A DNA stretch of 64,000 nucleotides from Castor canadensis (lineage: Eukaryota; Chordata; Mammalia; Rodentia; Castoridae), in NCBI RefSeq assembly GCF_047511655.1, contig NC_133390.1, positions 116,788,083 to 116,852,082 on the forward strand, in the 5' to 3' direction. This document shows positions 1-9,733 of this stretch, in pieces. The translations under genes and the position numbers were made by a program. The notes under the pieces were generated by a model. It ran no database searches. It was given only the letters and a program-made list of their open reading frames with translations, and had not been told where the DNA came from. Each line of letters starts with the position of its first letter. The first letter of the stretch is position 1.

Positions 1-3000
1 CAGTGGTGGGGCATCTTGGCTGTTTCCGTAACTTGGCTATTGTGAATAGTGCCACAATAAACATGGGTATGCAGGTGCCTCTGGAGTAACCTGTGTCACA
101 GTCTTTTGGGTATATCCCCAAGAGTGGTATTGCTGGATCAAATGGTAGTTCAATGTTTAGCTTTTTAAGTAGCCTCCAATTTTTTTTCCAGAGTGGTTGT
201 ACTAGTTTACATTCCCACCAACAGTGTAAGAGGGTTCCTTTTTCCCCGCATCCTCGCCAACACCTGTTGTTGGTGGTGTTGCTGATGATGGCTATTCTAA
301 CAGGGGTGAGGTGGAATCTTAGTGTGGTTTTAATTTGCATTTCCTTTATTGCTAGAGATGGTGAGCATTTTTTCATGTGTTTTTGGCCATTTGAATTTCT
401 TCTTTTGAGAAAGTTCTGTTCAGTTCACTTGCCCATTTCTTTATTGATTCATTAGTTTTGGGAGAATTTAGTTTTTTAACTTCCCTATACATTCTGGTTA
501 TCAGTCCTTTGTCTGATGTGTAGCTGGCAAATATTTTCTCCCTCTCTGTGTGTTCTCTTCAGTTTAGAGACCATTTCTTTTGATGAACAGAAGTTTTTTA
601 GCTTTATGAGATAGCATTTACCTATGCTATCTCTTAGTTGCTGTGCTGCTGGGGTTTCATTGAGAAAGTTCTTACCTATACCTACTAACTCCAGAGTAGT
701 TCCTACTCTTTCCTGTATCAACTTAAGAGTTTGGGGTCTGATATTAAGATCCTTGATCCATTTTGAGTTAATATTGGTATAGGGTGATATACATGGATTT
801 AGTTTCAGTTTTTTGCAGATTGCTAACCAGTTTTCCCAGCAGTTTTTGTTGAAAAGGCTGTTATTTCTCCATCATATATTTTTAGCTCCTTTGTCAAAGA
901 CAAGTTGGCGATAGTTGTGTGGCTTCATAACTGGGTCCTCTATTCTGTTCCACTGGTCTTCATGTTTGTTTTTGTACCAGTACCATGCTGTTTTTATCAT
1001 TATTGCTTTGTAATATAGTTTGAAGTCAGGTATTGTGATACCTGCAGCATTGTTCTTTTGACTGAGTATTGCCTTGGCTATTTGTGGCCTCTTGTGTTTC
1101 CATATAAATTTCACAGTAGATTTTTCAATCTCTTTAATGAATATCATTGGAATTTTGGTGGCAATTGCATTAAACATGTAGATTACTTTTGGGAGTATCG
1201 ACATTTTTACTATGTTGATTCTACCAATCCATGAGCATGGGAGGTCTCTCCACTTCTATAGTCTTCCTCAATCTCTTTCTTCAGAAGTTTATAGTTTTTC
1301 TTATAGAGGTCATTCTCATCTTTTGTTAGGTTTACACCTAGGTATTTGATTTTTTTTGAGGCTATTGTAAATGGAATTGTTTTCATGCATTCTTTTTCAG
1401 TTTGCTCATTGTTAGTTTATAGAAATGGTAATGATTTTTCTATGTTGATTTTATATCCTGCTACCTTGCTGTAGCTATTGATGATGTCTAGAAGCTTCTG
1501 AGTAGAGTTTTTTGGGTCTTTAAGGTATAGGATCATGTTGTCTGCAAATAGGGATATTTTGAGGGTTTCTTTACCTATTTGTATTCCTTTTATTCCTTCT
1601 TCTTGCCTAATTGCTCTGGCTAGGAATTCCAGTACTATGTTGAATAGGAGTGGAGATAGTGGGCATCCTTGTCTGGTTCCTGATTTTAGAGGGAATGGTT
1701 TCAGTTTTTCTCCATTAAGTATAATGCTGGCTGTAGGTTTGTCATATATAGCTTTTATAATGTTGAGGCATTTTCCTTCTATTCCTAGTTTTCTTAGAGC
1801 TTTTATCATGAAATAGTGCTTGATCTTATCAAAGGTGTTTTCTGCATCTATTGAGATGATCAAGTGGTTTTTGTCTTTGCTTCTGTTAATGTGGTTTATT
1901 ACATTTATTGATTTTTGTATGTTGAGCCACCCCTGCGTTCCTGGGATGAAGCCTACTTGGTCATGGTGAATAATCTTTTTGATGTGTTGTTGAATTCAGT
2001 TTGCCATTATTTTGTTGAGGATTTTTGCATCAATGTTCATTAAGGAGATTGGCCTATAGTTCTCCTTTTTGGAGGTGTCTTTGCCTGGTTTTGGGATAAG
2101 TGTAATACTGGCTTCATAAAATGTGTTTGGCAGTTTTCCTTCCCTTTCTATTTCATGGAACAATTTAAGGAGGATTAGTGTGAGTTCTTCTTTAAATGTC
2201 TGATAGAATTCAGCATAGAATCCATCAGGTCCTGGACTTTTCTTTTTGGGGAGACTCTTGATTGCAGCTTCAATTTCATTTTGTGTTATAGATCTATCCA
2301 GGTGTCTAATTTCCTCTTGGTTCAGTTTTGGATGATCAAATGTATCTAGAAATCTGTCCATTTCTTTAAGATTTTCAAATTTATTTGAATATAGTTTCTC
2401 GAGGTAGTCTCTGGTGATTTCCTGGACTTCCATGGAGTTTGTTGCTATCTCCCCTATTGCATTCCTGATTCTACTAATTTGAGTTTTTTCTCTCCTCATT
2501 TTAGTCAGGTTTGCCAGGGGTCTATCAATTTTGTTTATTTTTTCAAAGAACCAACTTTTTGTTTCATTAATTCTTTGTATGGTTTTTTTGGTTTCTATTT
2601 TATTGATTTCAACTCTTATTTTTATTATTTCTCTCCTATTTGTTTTGGGATTTGCTTGTTCTTGTTTTTCTAGGAGTTTGAGATGTATCATTAGGTCATT
2701 GATTTGGGATCTTTCAGTCTTTTTATTGTATGCACTCAAGCCTATAAACTTTCCTCTTAGGACTGCCTTTGCTGTGTCCCATAGGTTCCGGTAGGTTGTG
2801 TTTTCATTTTCATTGACCTCCAGGAACTTTTTAATTTCCTCTTTTATTTCATCGATGATCCATTGCTCATTAAGTAGTGAGTTATTTAGTTTCCAGCTAT
2901 TTGCATGTTTTTTGTCTTTACTTTTGTTGTTGAGTTCTACTTTTACTGCATTGTGATCAGATAGTATGCATAGTATAATTTCTATTTTCTTATATTTGCT

Positions 3001-3640
3001 GAGGCTTGCTTTGCCCTAGGATATGATCTATTTTGGAGAAGGTTCCATGGGCTGCTGAGAAGAATGTATATTGTGTAGAAGTTGGATGAAATGTTCTGTA
3101 GACATCAATTAGGTCCATTTGATCTATTGAATATTTTAGATCTTGGATTTCTTTATTGATGTTTTGTTTTGATGACCTATCTATTGATGATAATGAGGTG
3201 TTAAAGTCTCCCACAACCACTGTGTTGGTGTTAATATATGCTTTTAGGTCTTTCATGGTATGTTTGATGAAATTGGGTGCATTGACATTGGGTGCATACA
3301 GATTGATGATTATTATTTCCTTTTGATCTATTTCCCCTTTTATTAGTATGGAATGTCCTTCTTTATCTTGTTTGATCAATGTAGGTTTGAAGTCTACTTT
3401 GTCAGAGATAAGTATTGCTACTCTTGCCTGTTTTTGGGGGCCATTGGCTTGGTAAATCTTCTTCCAGCCTTTCATCCTAAGCCTATGCTTATTTCTGTCA
3501 GTGAGATGGGTCTCCTGTAAGCAACAAATTGTTGGATCTTCCCTTTTAATCCATTTCATCAAGCGGTGCCTTTTGATGGGTGAATTAAGTCCATTAACAT
3601 TAAGTGTTAGTACTGATAGGTATGTAGTGATTCCTGTCAT
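1..3640 (-). pseudogene. L1 element A ORF2 (endonuclease-reverse transcriptase), broken
   Basis: The start MTGITTYLSVLTLNVNGLNS at 3640 is the usual L1 ORF2 opening. The endonuclease part keeps key residues: the N of LNVNGLN, the E of CLQETHL, the D and N of VGDFNT and the DH of SKIDHIL. The reverse transcriptase is readable in pieces at 1996-2739 ([40 protein letters not shown]) and 1417-1863 ([26 protein letters not shown]). The catalytic FADD motif reads FADN, with the changed codon at 1537-1539. At least five frame interruptions separate the pieces (gaps near 2740-2990, 1864-1996, 1205-1416 and 722-871). The product would normally nick target DNA and copy L1 RNA; this copy is dead. Confidence 0.93.
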
Positions 3641-3786
3641 TTAGTTGTCTTAGTTGTTTGAAGGTTTGATTGTGTGTACCTAAGTTGAGGTTACTCTCTA
3701 CTTTCTTGCTTTTTCTTTTCCTGTGGTTTGGTGCTGCCTGTCTTTTCATGGTTAAGTTGGGTTTCACTTTCTGTGTGCAGAATCCC

Positions 3787-4816
3787 TTAAAGAATCTTTT
3801 GTAGTGGTGGCTTTGTGGTCACATATTGTTTTAGTTTCTGCTTATCATGGAAGACTTTTATTGCTCCATCTATTTTGAATGCTAGTTTTGCTGGGTAGAA
3901 GATCCTAGGGTTGAAGTTATTTTCATTCAGTGCCCAGAAGATCTCACCCCATGCTCTTCTTGCTTTTAATGTTTCTGTTGAGAAGTCTGCTGTGATTTTG
4001 ATGGGTTTACCTTTGTTTGTTACTTGTTTTTTCTCTCTTACAGCCTTCAATATTCTTTTCCTAGTTTCTGAACTTGTTTTAATGATGATATGTCATGGGG
4101 TAGTTCTATTTTGATCTGGTCTGTTTGGTGTCCTGGAAGCCTCTTGCATATGTATGCGAATATCTCTCTCTAAATTTGTGAAATTTTCCATTATTATTTG
4201 GTTGAATATATTATGCATTTCCTTCACTTGCACCTCTTCTCCTTCTTTGATGCCCATGATTCTCAAGGTTGGTCTTTTGATGGGGTCGGTGAGTTCTTGC
4301 ATTTTCTTTTCACAGGTCTTGAGTTGTTTAATTAATAGTTCTTCAGTTTTTCCTTTAATTACCATTTCATCTTCAAGTTCTGAGATTTTGTCTTCTGTTT
4401 GTTCTATTCTGCTGGATTGGCCTTCTGTTTTGTTTTGTAGTTCTGTTTCGTTCTTTTTTCTGAGATTTTCCATATCCTGGGTGGTTTCCTCTTTAATATT
4501 GTCTATTTTTGTCCTGAGTTCATTTATCTGTTTATTAATCATGTTCTCTGTTTCACTTTGGTGTTTATACAGTGCTTCTATGGTGTCCTTTATTTCTTCT
4601 TTTGCTTTCTCAAATTCTCTATTTTTGTTGTCTTGGAATTTCTTGAGTGTCTCCTGTACATTTTGATGACCACATCCAGTATTGTCTCTATAAAATTCTT
4701 ATTGATTACCTGTAGTATGTCTTCTTTTAAATTATTCTTGTGGGCTTCATTGGGTTCTTTGGCATAGTTTATCTTCATTTTGTTGGAGTCTAGATCTGAG
4801 TATCTATTTTCTTCAT
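3787..4816 (-). pseudogene. L1 element A ORF1 (RNA-binding chaperone), broken
   Basis: The probable ancestral start is the ATG at 4816-4814 (MKK...), which meets a stop (TAG) within nine codons; the long readable frame opens at 4778 (MKINYAKEPNEAHKNNLKED). A charged coiled coil follows at 4093-4542, with heptad-like stretches such as EDKISELEDEMVIKGKTEEL. Next come the RRM-like segment (PTLRIMGIKEGEEVQ) and the C-terminal domain at 3787-4050 (GKPIKITADFSTETLKARRAW, NPRIFYPAKLAFKI). These match the L1 ORF1p order of coiled coil, RRM and CTD. A frameshift near 4050-4093 separates the RRM from the CTD. In intact elements ORF1p is a trimeric RNA-binding protein that coats L1 RNA. Confidence 0.9.
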
Positions 4817-4979
4817 TTCTCTCTGGTTCCTGTACTAATTTTTTGCTGTGAGGAAACTTGTTTCCCTTTTTTTTTCTGTCTTCCCATCATTGTCCTTGGT
4901 GTTGTTACTGTCCCTGTACTGTGTGCAATTAAGTATTTTCTAGCTTGTAATAATTACAATGGTAATATTTAGAATGGAA

Positions 4980-5440
4980 GGGTGAGAGGAGATGGAAAGC
5001 AAGAAGTTAAAGAAAAGGGAAAAACAAACATACAGGTAGGAAAAAACAAAACAAGGAATCAAACAAAGTTTCAAATGTATAAACAGGGAGTGTTAGTGTA
5101 CTAATCGACAGTAAGCTGAACAGGCCTTAGGGCGGCAGAGAGAGGATTGAAAATAAAAAATAAAAAGAATAAAGATAAGAATAAAAGTAAAAAATAAGTA
5201 AATGAAAGTAATATATATATAAATAAAATAAAAGAAAATGAAAAATAGAAAAAAAAAAACCTCCGAGTTCAAATGGAATGAAGTTTCGGTCTTAATAATT
5301 TTGGTGCCCATCTCAGTCTCAAATCCTGGAGATGGTGCCTCAGATGTTGTTCTGTAGTTGTCTCATCAAAGGGGATGCATAAAGTAGAACAAAACTGCAC
5401 AAAAAAAAAAAAAGAAAGAAAAAAACCCACAAAATGTCCC
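4980..5440. repeat. A-rich low-complexity tract inside the L1 5' UTR
   Basis: The plus strand is strongly A-rich with repeated 'aataaaa' and 'aaataaa' strings, and a run of A at 5400-5412. It lies between ORF1 and the GC-rich promoter part of element A. Open frames here are simple-sequence artefacts. Confidence 0.8.
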
Positions 5441-5669
5441 AAGTTCAAATGCAATACAGTTTCAGCAAGTTTTTCAGCATGCAGGTGTAGTTCGGTTGTT
5501 TTCTCATCAAAGGTAGGGAGAGAGAAAAAACAAAAAGTGTCTGTGGCTGTGGCTTGCCTGCCCACTGCTGTCGGCCTGCTGTTGCTGGAGGCGTTATTCA
5601 TGCAGATCTCAGGGGTGAGCTTAGTACTCACCTGACCCTGCATGCTTTGTTTACTCAGAGTTCTCCTGT

Positions 5670-6090
5670 GCACGAGCCTCTGCTACAAGCTTTCCCCTTT
5701 CCAAGCACACTTGGGGAGATGACACTGCATCTGCTTTCTCAGGCTTGCATGTTTGTTTACAGTTCACATGGGAAGTGGGTCTTCCCCTCTCTCCTGTGGA
5801 GTTTTCCTCCCACCGCCATTTTTATAAGCTTTCCCGCTCGTGATTACTGGGCAGTGCTGCTGCTCCTGCCAGCCGCCATGTTTGTTTCCAGCTCACGTGG
5901 GAAGTGGGTCTTCCCTCCTCTCCTGTGGAGTTTTCCTCCCTCTACCACTCTCACAAGCTTTCCCGCTCCTGGTTGTTGGGCGCACACCCCTGCTCCCACC
6001 AAAGCCTCTCTGGTCTGCCTGGCTTGTTTATTTACAGTCCCTGGAAGGATTTCCCTTCCCCCTCTCTTTGGCGCTCAGTGCACCTCACCC
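5670..6090 (-). repeat. Tandem monomers in the L1 element A 5' UTR
   Basis: Two adjacent units start with 'catgtttgttt' at 5748 and 5877 (period 129 bp). They share the order 'gggaagtgggtcttcc', 'ctcctgtggagttttcctccc' and 'aagctttcccgctc'. The 'aagctttccc' box recurs at about 5687, 5825 and 5953, and a weaker copy of the 'cttgtttatttacagt' start occurs near 6023, so three to four degenerate units are present. Tandem 5' UTR monomers act as promoters in mouse L1 families. A promoter role here is inference. Confidence 0.75.
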
Positions 6091-6473
6091 TCTTTCCTGC
6101 ATGTCTTTGTTGTTCTTATTGCTTATTACTCAGTTTCTCTTTTTTCCCCGGGTGGAGGTTGGTCTGTCCAGGGGGCTATGCTGCTCTGGCCCAGGATTGT
6201 CTATGGGAGTACCATGGTACCACTAAGCTCACCTTGTCCACATCTTCCTAAGCCATCTGGGTGCGGGCAACTGGCGGCCCGGAGGCCCTCCTGATTTCTC
6301 CGTTTAACATGAAGTGGAGATGCTCTGCACCGGCTGGGGGTGTGGAGGGGTCAAAGTTTTGCCTCTTTTCAGTGGTTTTGCCTGCAAGGTGTGTCTCCAG
6401 CATCTCTCCAAGATTCACTATAGGAGGCACGCTTTCTGCTTCCTCCTTTTAGCCTCCATCTTGGAATCCCTTT

Positions 6474-7062
6474 GGGTATTTTTAATTTTACAACAAATGT
6501 ATATGGTCACTATGTTCTCATCTTACAATTCCTTATGTGTAGTAATTTTTGTTTACTGAATCCCATACTACATTCACCTAACATAATATAAATTCATTTT
6601 CTTTTTTCCTTCTCACTTCCCCCCATGCTATTCCTTTCTTCTTTTACTCTCATAAACACACAGCAACACACTGTGAGACAGAAAAGTACTTGTACTTAAT
6701 TTGCATTGTGGAAAATGGCTTTGTATATTCATTTCCTCATGGTTGACTTCTCATCCTGTTCTCCATAATGATTGCTACAAATGTCTTTCCAACTTTTTTG
6801 ACTTATCTGACTCATCTTTCCCCTTCTTTGCTTTCCTACCTTTTCACTTCCTCCACTGAAAAGCTAGAGATTATTTTTCACTTATACTCCATGAAAAGTA
6901 AGAATTTTCCTGTATTTTCTCCTTTCTTTTCTTCCATATTTCCAGTTTCCTGAGGGATGTATCTTTTTTTATATTATTCTTCATTTGGAACCTTGCTGTG
7001 TCTGAAACTGTTAGTTATACCTTTCCAAACTTTCCTCTAAATATAATAAAAACAAATTTGTG
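6474..7062. other. Unassigned pyrimidine-rich spacer
   Basis: No gene or recognisable repeat was found. The plus strand is rich in C and T runs (for example around 6600-6650 and 6790-6950). The 61-codon frame at 6768-6953 has the composition of this tract and no recognisable motif. Confidence 0.5.
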
Positions 7063-7178
7063 GTCAAGCAAGGTGCACGTGCCTGCCAACCCAATACTTA
7101 GAAGCTGAGGCAGGAGGACCATGAGTTCAAGGCCAGCCTGGGCTACCTTGCAAGCCTTTGTCTCAAATCAATCAATCA
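7063..7178 (+). mobile_element. B1-like (7SL-derived) SINE
   Basis: The order 'gaagctgaggcaggaggacc', 'gagttcaaggccagcctggg' and 'tctcaaatcaatcaatcaaa' is that of a 7SL-derived B1 monomer ending in an A-rich tail. The 5' part is diverged. Confidence 0.85.
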
Positions 7179-7392
7179 AATTCTCAAGACCTAGTGGGAT
7201 TATCCCCACTTTCCATATCTCTTACAAACTTTTTACTTCCATTCTTTGGTCCTAACTTCCAACAATTTGCAACAGTTGCTTCCTCTAAGTTCATCAAAGA
7301 TCTTTTAAATACAGAATTTAATGACACTTCCACAGTCATTGTCATTTGTGGTGATATGTGTCCTAAACTACCAAGATAGGATTTTTCTTTGC
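7179..7392. other. Unassigned spacer between SINEs
   Basis: A 73-codon frame crosses this stretch but overlaps the end of the B1-like SINE and shows no domain. I see no conserved gene signal. Confidence 0.4.
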
Positions 7393-7470
7393 AGCACTTG
7401 GGTTTGAACTCAGGGCCTCATACATTGGAGACAGATGGTTTTATGCCTTGAGCCTCTTTGCCATCCCTAA
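7393..7470 (-). mobile_element. tRNA-type SINE, diverged
   Basis: 'cttgggtttgaactcagggcctcatacattgg...gagcctctttgccatccc' is the reverse complement of the tRNA-derived SINE core seen repeatedly in this window (B-box region 'ggttcaaaccc' type). Old and diverged. Confidence 0.65.
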
Positions 7471-7944
7471 AACATAAGCTCATTCAGTAGATTTTTACAT
7501 TTGTCTCTCATAATTTGTTCCCTTCTTTTGATTTTGTTTAAATTTCCCTCAATGCCTCTTATCCCTCCATTTGTTATTTTATTAGTTACTAAACTTTCCA
7601 TGCAATATCCTCCCTTCTGTCCTAAAATTTCCAGAAAGAAAACTAACCTAATACCATAAACTTGCCATCATGACAATGTATATAGCTCCGATATGATCTC
7701 TAAGCATCCAAACTTTGTTCTTCAGAGTTCAACTGAACACATCTAAATACATTATGATATGCCTCTCAAATTTGTCATCTCTTTATATTCTTTATATGTT
7801 CTGTTCTCATTTCCTTTTGTTGGAACTACTAGCAGAGTTGACAGCTCAAACATTAGGTTGGGTCTCAACAACCATTCCATCATTTGGTCAGAATGTTTGC
7901 ATGATTTAATGTACAATATCTTTTAAAATTCTTCTCTATTACTT
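7471..7944. other. Unassigned AT-rich spacer
   Basis: No gene, RNA or named repeat recognised. A 64-codon frame (7715-7909) has no recognisable motif. Confidence 0.45.
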
Positions 7945-8510
7945 ATATTGATTTTTTTTTGGATAAGTATTAGTGCTACATATTAGTGGAATTTTGTCTG
8001 ATACCTGCATACTTGCATACAACATACACCCATTCTACCACACCTTCTACCACCCTATCCAGTAGCTAGCAATCACTATTGTACTTTCAGGTCAACTATA
8101 TTTAGCTTTCATATATATGAGACTATGAAGTACTTGTATTTTTGGGTTTGGCTAATTTTCAATTAATATCCTTTGGTTCTATTCACATTGCTGCAAGTGA
8201 TTTCATTCTTCCTTATAGCTGGGAAAAAATGCTTCATTATGTGTATACATTTTCATTATCCATTCATCTGTTGGTGTGAACCTAGGCTGATTCTATATCT
8301 TACCTATTTGAATACTGCTAAATCAATATGAGCATATAGGTATCTCTTTGGTATGTTGATTTCATTTCTTTTGGTTGTATACTCAAAAGGAGAATAGCTA
8401 GGTCAAATGGTAGTTCACTTTTTTAGTTTTTTTGATGAACCTCCATACCTTTCTCCATAATGTCTATATTAACTTATAGTCCCACCAGTAGTGTGTAAGG
8501 GTTCCCTTGT
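7945..8510 (-). mobile_element. Ancient L1 3'-region fragment
   Basis: The order of phrases ('attcatctgttggtgtgaacc', 'gctaggtcaaatggtagttc', 'cccaccagtagtgtgtaagggttcc') matches the reverse complement of the ORF2 end and 3' region of old mammalian L1s, much more diverged than elements A to D. Confidence 0.75.
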
Positions 8511-8934
8511 TTTTCAAAATATATTGCTGAGAGAGTATGCTTGTGGCAAATATTTTTTAATTTCCCATCTTCACAATTATAAAACTTAGAAAAAGTGGAA
8601 AAAGTGGAAACAATTAGTTTCCTTAGGTCCCAAACTAGTAGAAAGTTACCGTGTTTCATATTTTTAACAAATGGATGAATAAGCTGCTTATTTCACTGGT
8701 CCCTCTCTCAAAATACTTTAATTCATCACCTTTTAATTACTTTGTAAGTACATGTAATTGGCAAAAGGAAAATGGAAATTTAATAAGGTCTTTTTAATGA
8801 AAACTTTGTATAACTGCTAATACAGATAAATTAAAATAAGAAATCAACAATACATTTTCTTTGATTTAGAAATCCTATCATTTTTACAGTTTTGATGACC
8901 AAAACCAACCAACCAAAAAAAGCCAACTATGTTA
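8511..8934. other. Unassigned AT-rich spacer
   Basis: No gene or recognisable repeat seen. Contains a minor direct repeat 'aaaaagtggaaaaagtgga' near 8590. Confidence 0.4.
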
Positions 8935-9330
8935 GTCAGACATCTGCTACCATGACATACCAGACGTTTTATCAACTGAAAGAGAAAATATTAATTTTGG
9001 TTCATTGTTTGAAGAGTTTTCAGTTGGCTGGCTCCATTGCCATGGACCTGAGATGATGCTGAACATCACAACTGGGAGCATATGGTAGACAAAGCAGCTC
9101 ACCTTATGGGGAATAGGAATCAGAGAAAGACAAGAGGGACAGGGGATAAGGGGCATTTTTTTAAGATGATGCTCCACATCATAACATTTTCATCACCTCC
9201 CAATAATCCATCAAATCATGAGTTCATCAATGGATTGATAAATTGATGAAGTCAGAGCCCTCATGATCCAATGACCTATCAATAGCATCATCAGATGGGG
9301 ACCAATCATTTAATACATGAACCCAAAGGG
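8935..9330 (-). mobile_element. ERVL-MaLR-type solo LTR
   Basis: The plus strand starts 'gttagtcagacatctgc' and ends 'tggggaccaatcatttaatacatgaaccc', with 'tcatgatccaatgacctatc' and 'ggctggctccattgcc' inside. This is the reverse complement of a mammalian MaLR LTR; the copy at 34271-34553 is the same type in plus orientation. No internal retroviral region adjoins it. Confidence 0.65.
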
Positions 9331-9614
9331 GAGTGCTTTGTATACAAATCACAATGCCAGCTATTAAAATAGGCTTTAAGTATCGGTTTTTTAAATCATT
9401 CTTTCAAAAACAATTAATATTTTTTAAAATAGTGAGGCAAATTCACCAGTATGCCATAATATGGGTTTTAATATATCCAAATGGTACAGCCTATTTTTCC
9501 TCATACTACGGTATGCAAGAAAATTCTTGATGACAAGCTAAATAAATAAAACGTTTTCAAAGTTTCTTTTGATGATAATATAAAACAAGTTAAGGAAAAA
9601 ATACTCTGGATAAT
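9331..9614. other. Unassigned AT-rich spacer
   Basis: A 65-codon frame (9333-9530) is present but has no motif or conserved signature that I recognise. Likely chance in AT-rich DNA. Confidence 0.4.
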
Positions 9615-9624
9615 CTGAAAGAAT

Positions 9625-9723
9625 TTTTGTTTGTTTGTTTGTTTTTGGTAATACTGGGGCTTGAACTCAGGGTCTCACACTTGCTAAACTGGAGCTCTAC
9701 CACCTGAGCCACTCTGCCAGCCC
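9625..9723 (-). mobile_element. tRNA-type SINE with target-site duplication
   Basis: A (gttt)n stretch, the reverse of an A-rich tail, leads into 'ggtaatactggggcttgaactcagggtctcac...ctaccacctgagccactctgccagccc', the reverse complement of the castorimorph-like tRNA SINE. It is flanked by the direct repeat CTGAAAGAAT (9615-9624 and 9724-9733), a good 10-bp target-site duplication. Confidence 0.88.
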
Positions 9724-9733
9724 CTGAAAGAAT

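Larger units (their letters stand above)
1..6473 (-). mobile_element. LINE-1 element A, near full length, decayed, cut by window edge
   Basis: Reading the minus strand from about 6473 to 1 gives the standard L1 order: a GC-rich 5' UTR, ORF1 with a coiled coil, a short spacer, then ORF2 with endonuclease and reverse transcriptase. The 5' end reads 'ccaagatggaggctaaaagg', typical of mammalian L1 starts. The window opens inside the last part of ORF2. By comparison with the plus-strand copy at 40757-45605, about 190 bp of ORF2 and the whole ~480-bp 3' UTR lie outside. Frames are broken many times, so the element cannot move by itself. No target-site duplication can be tested because the 3' flank is missing. 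Confidence 0.95.

Noticed and set aside
4154..4666. 170-codon plus-strand frame rich in Ser, Phe and Leu
   Set aside because: It is antisense to L1 ORF1 coiled-coil coding sequence, a known kind of shadow.
5554..6294. 246-codon plus-strand frame
   Set aside because: Lies antisense across the L1 5' UTR monomers; repeats explain it.
9625..9723. tRNA gene candidates in SINEs here and elsewhere
   Set aside because: The B-box-like and A-box-like parts belong to tRNA-derived SINEs with A tails and target-site repeats, not functional tRNA genes.
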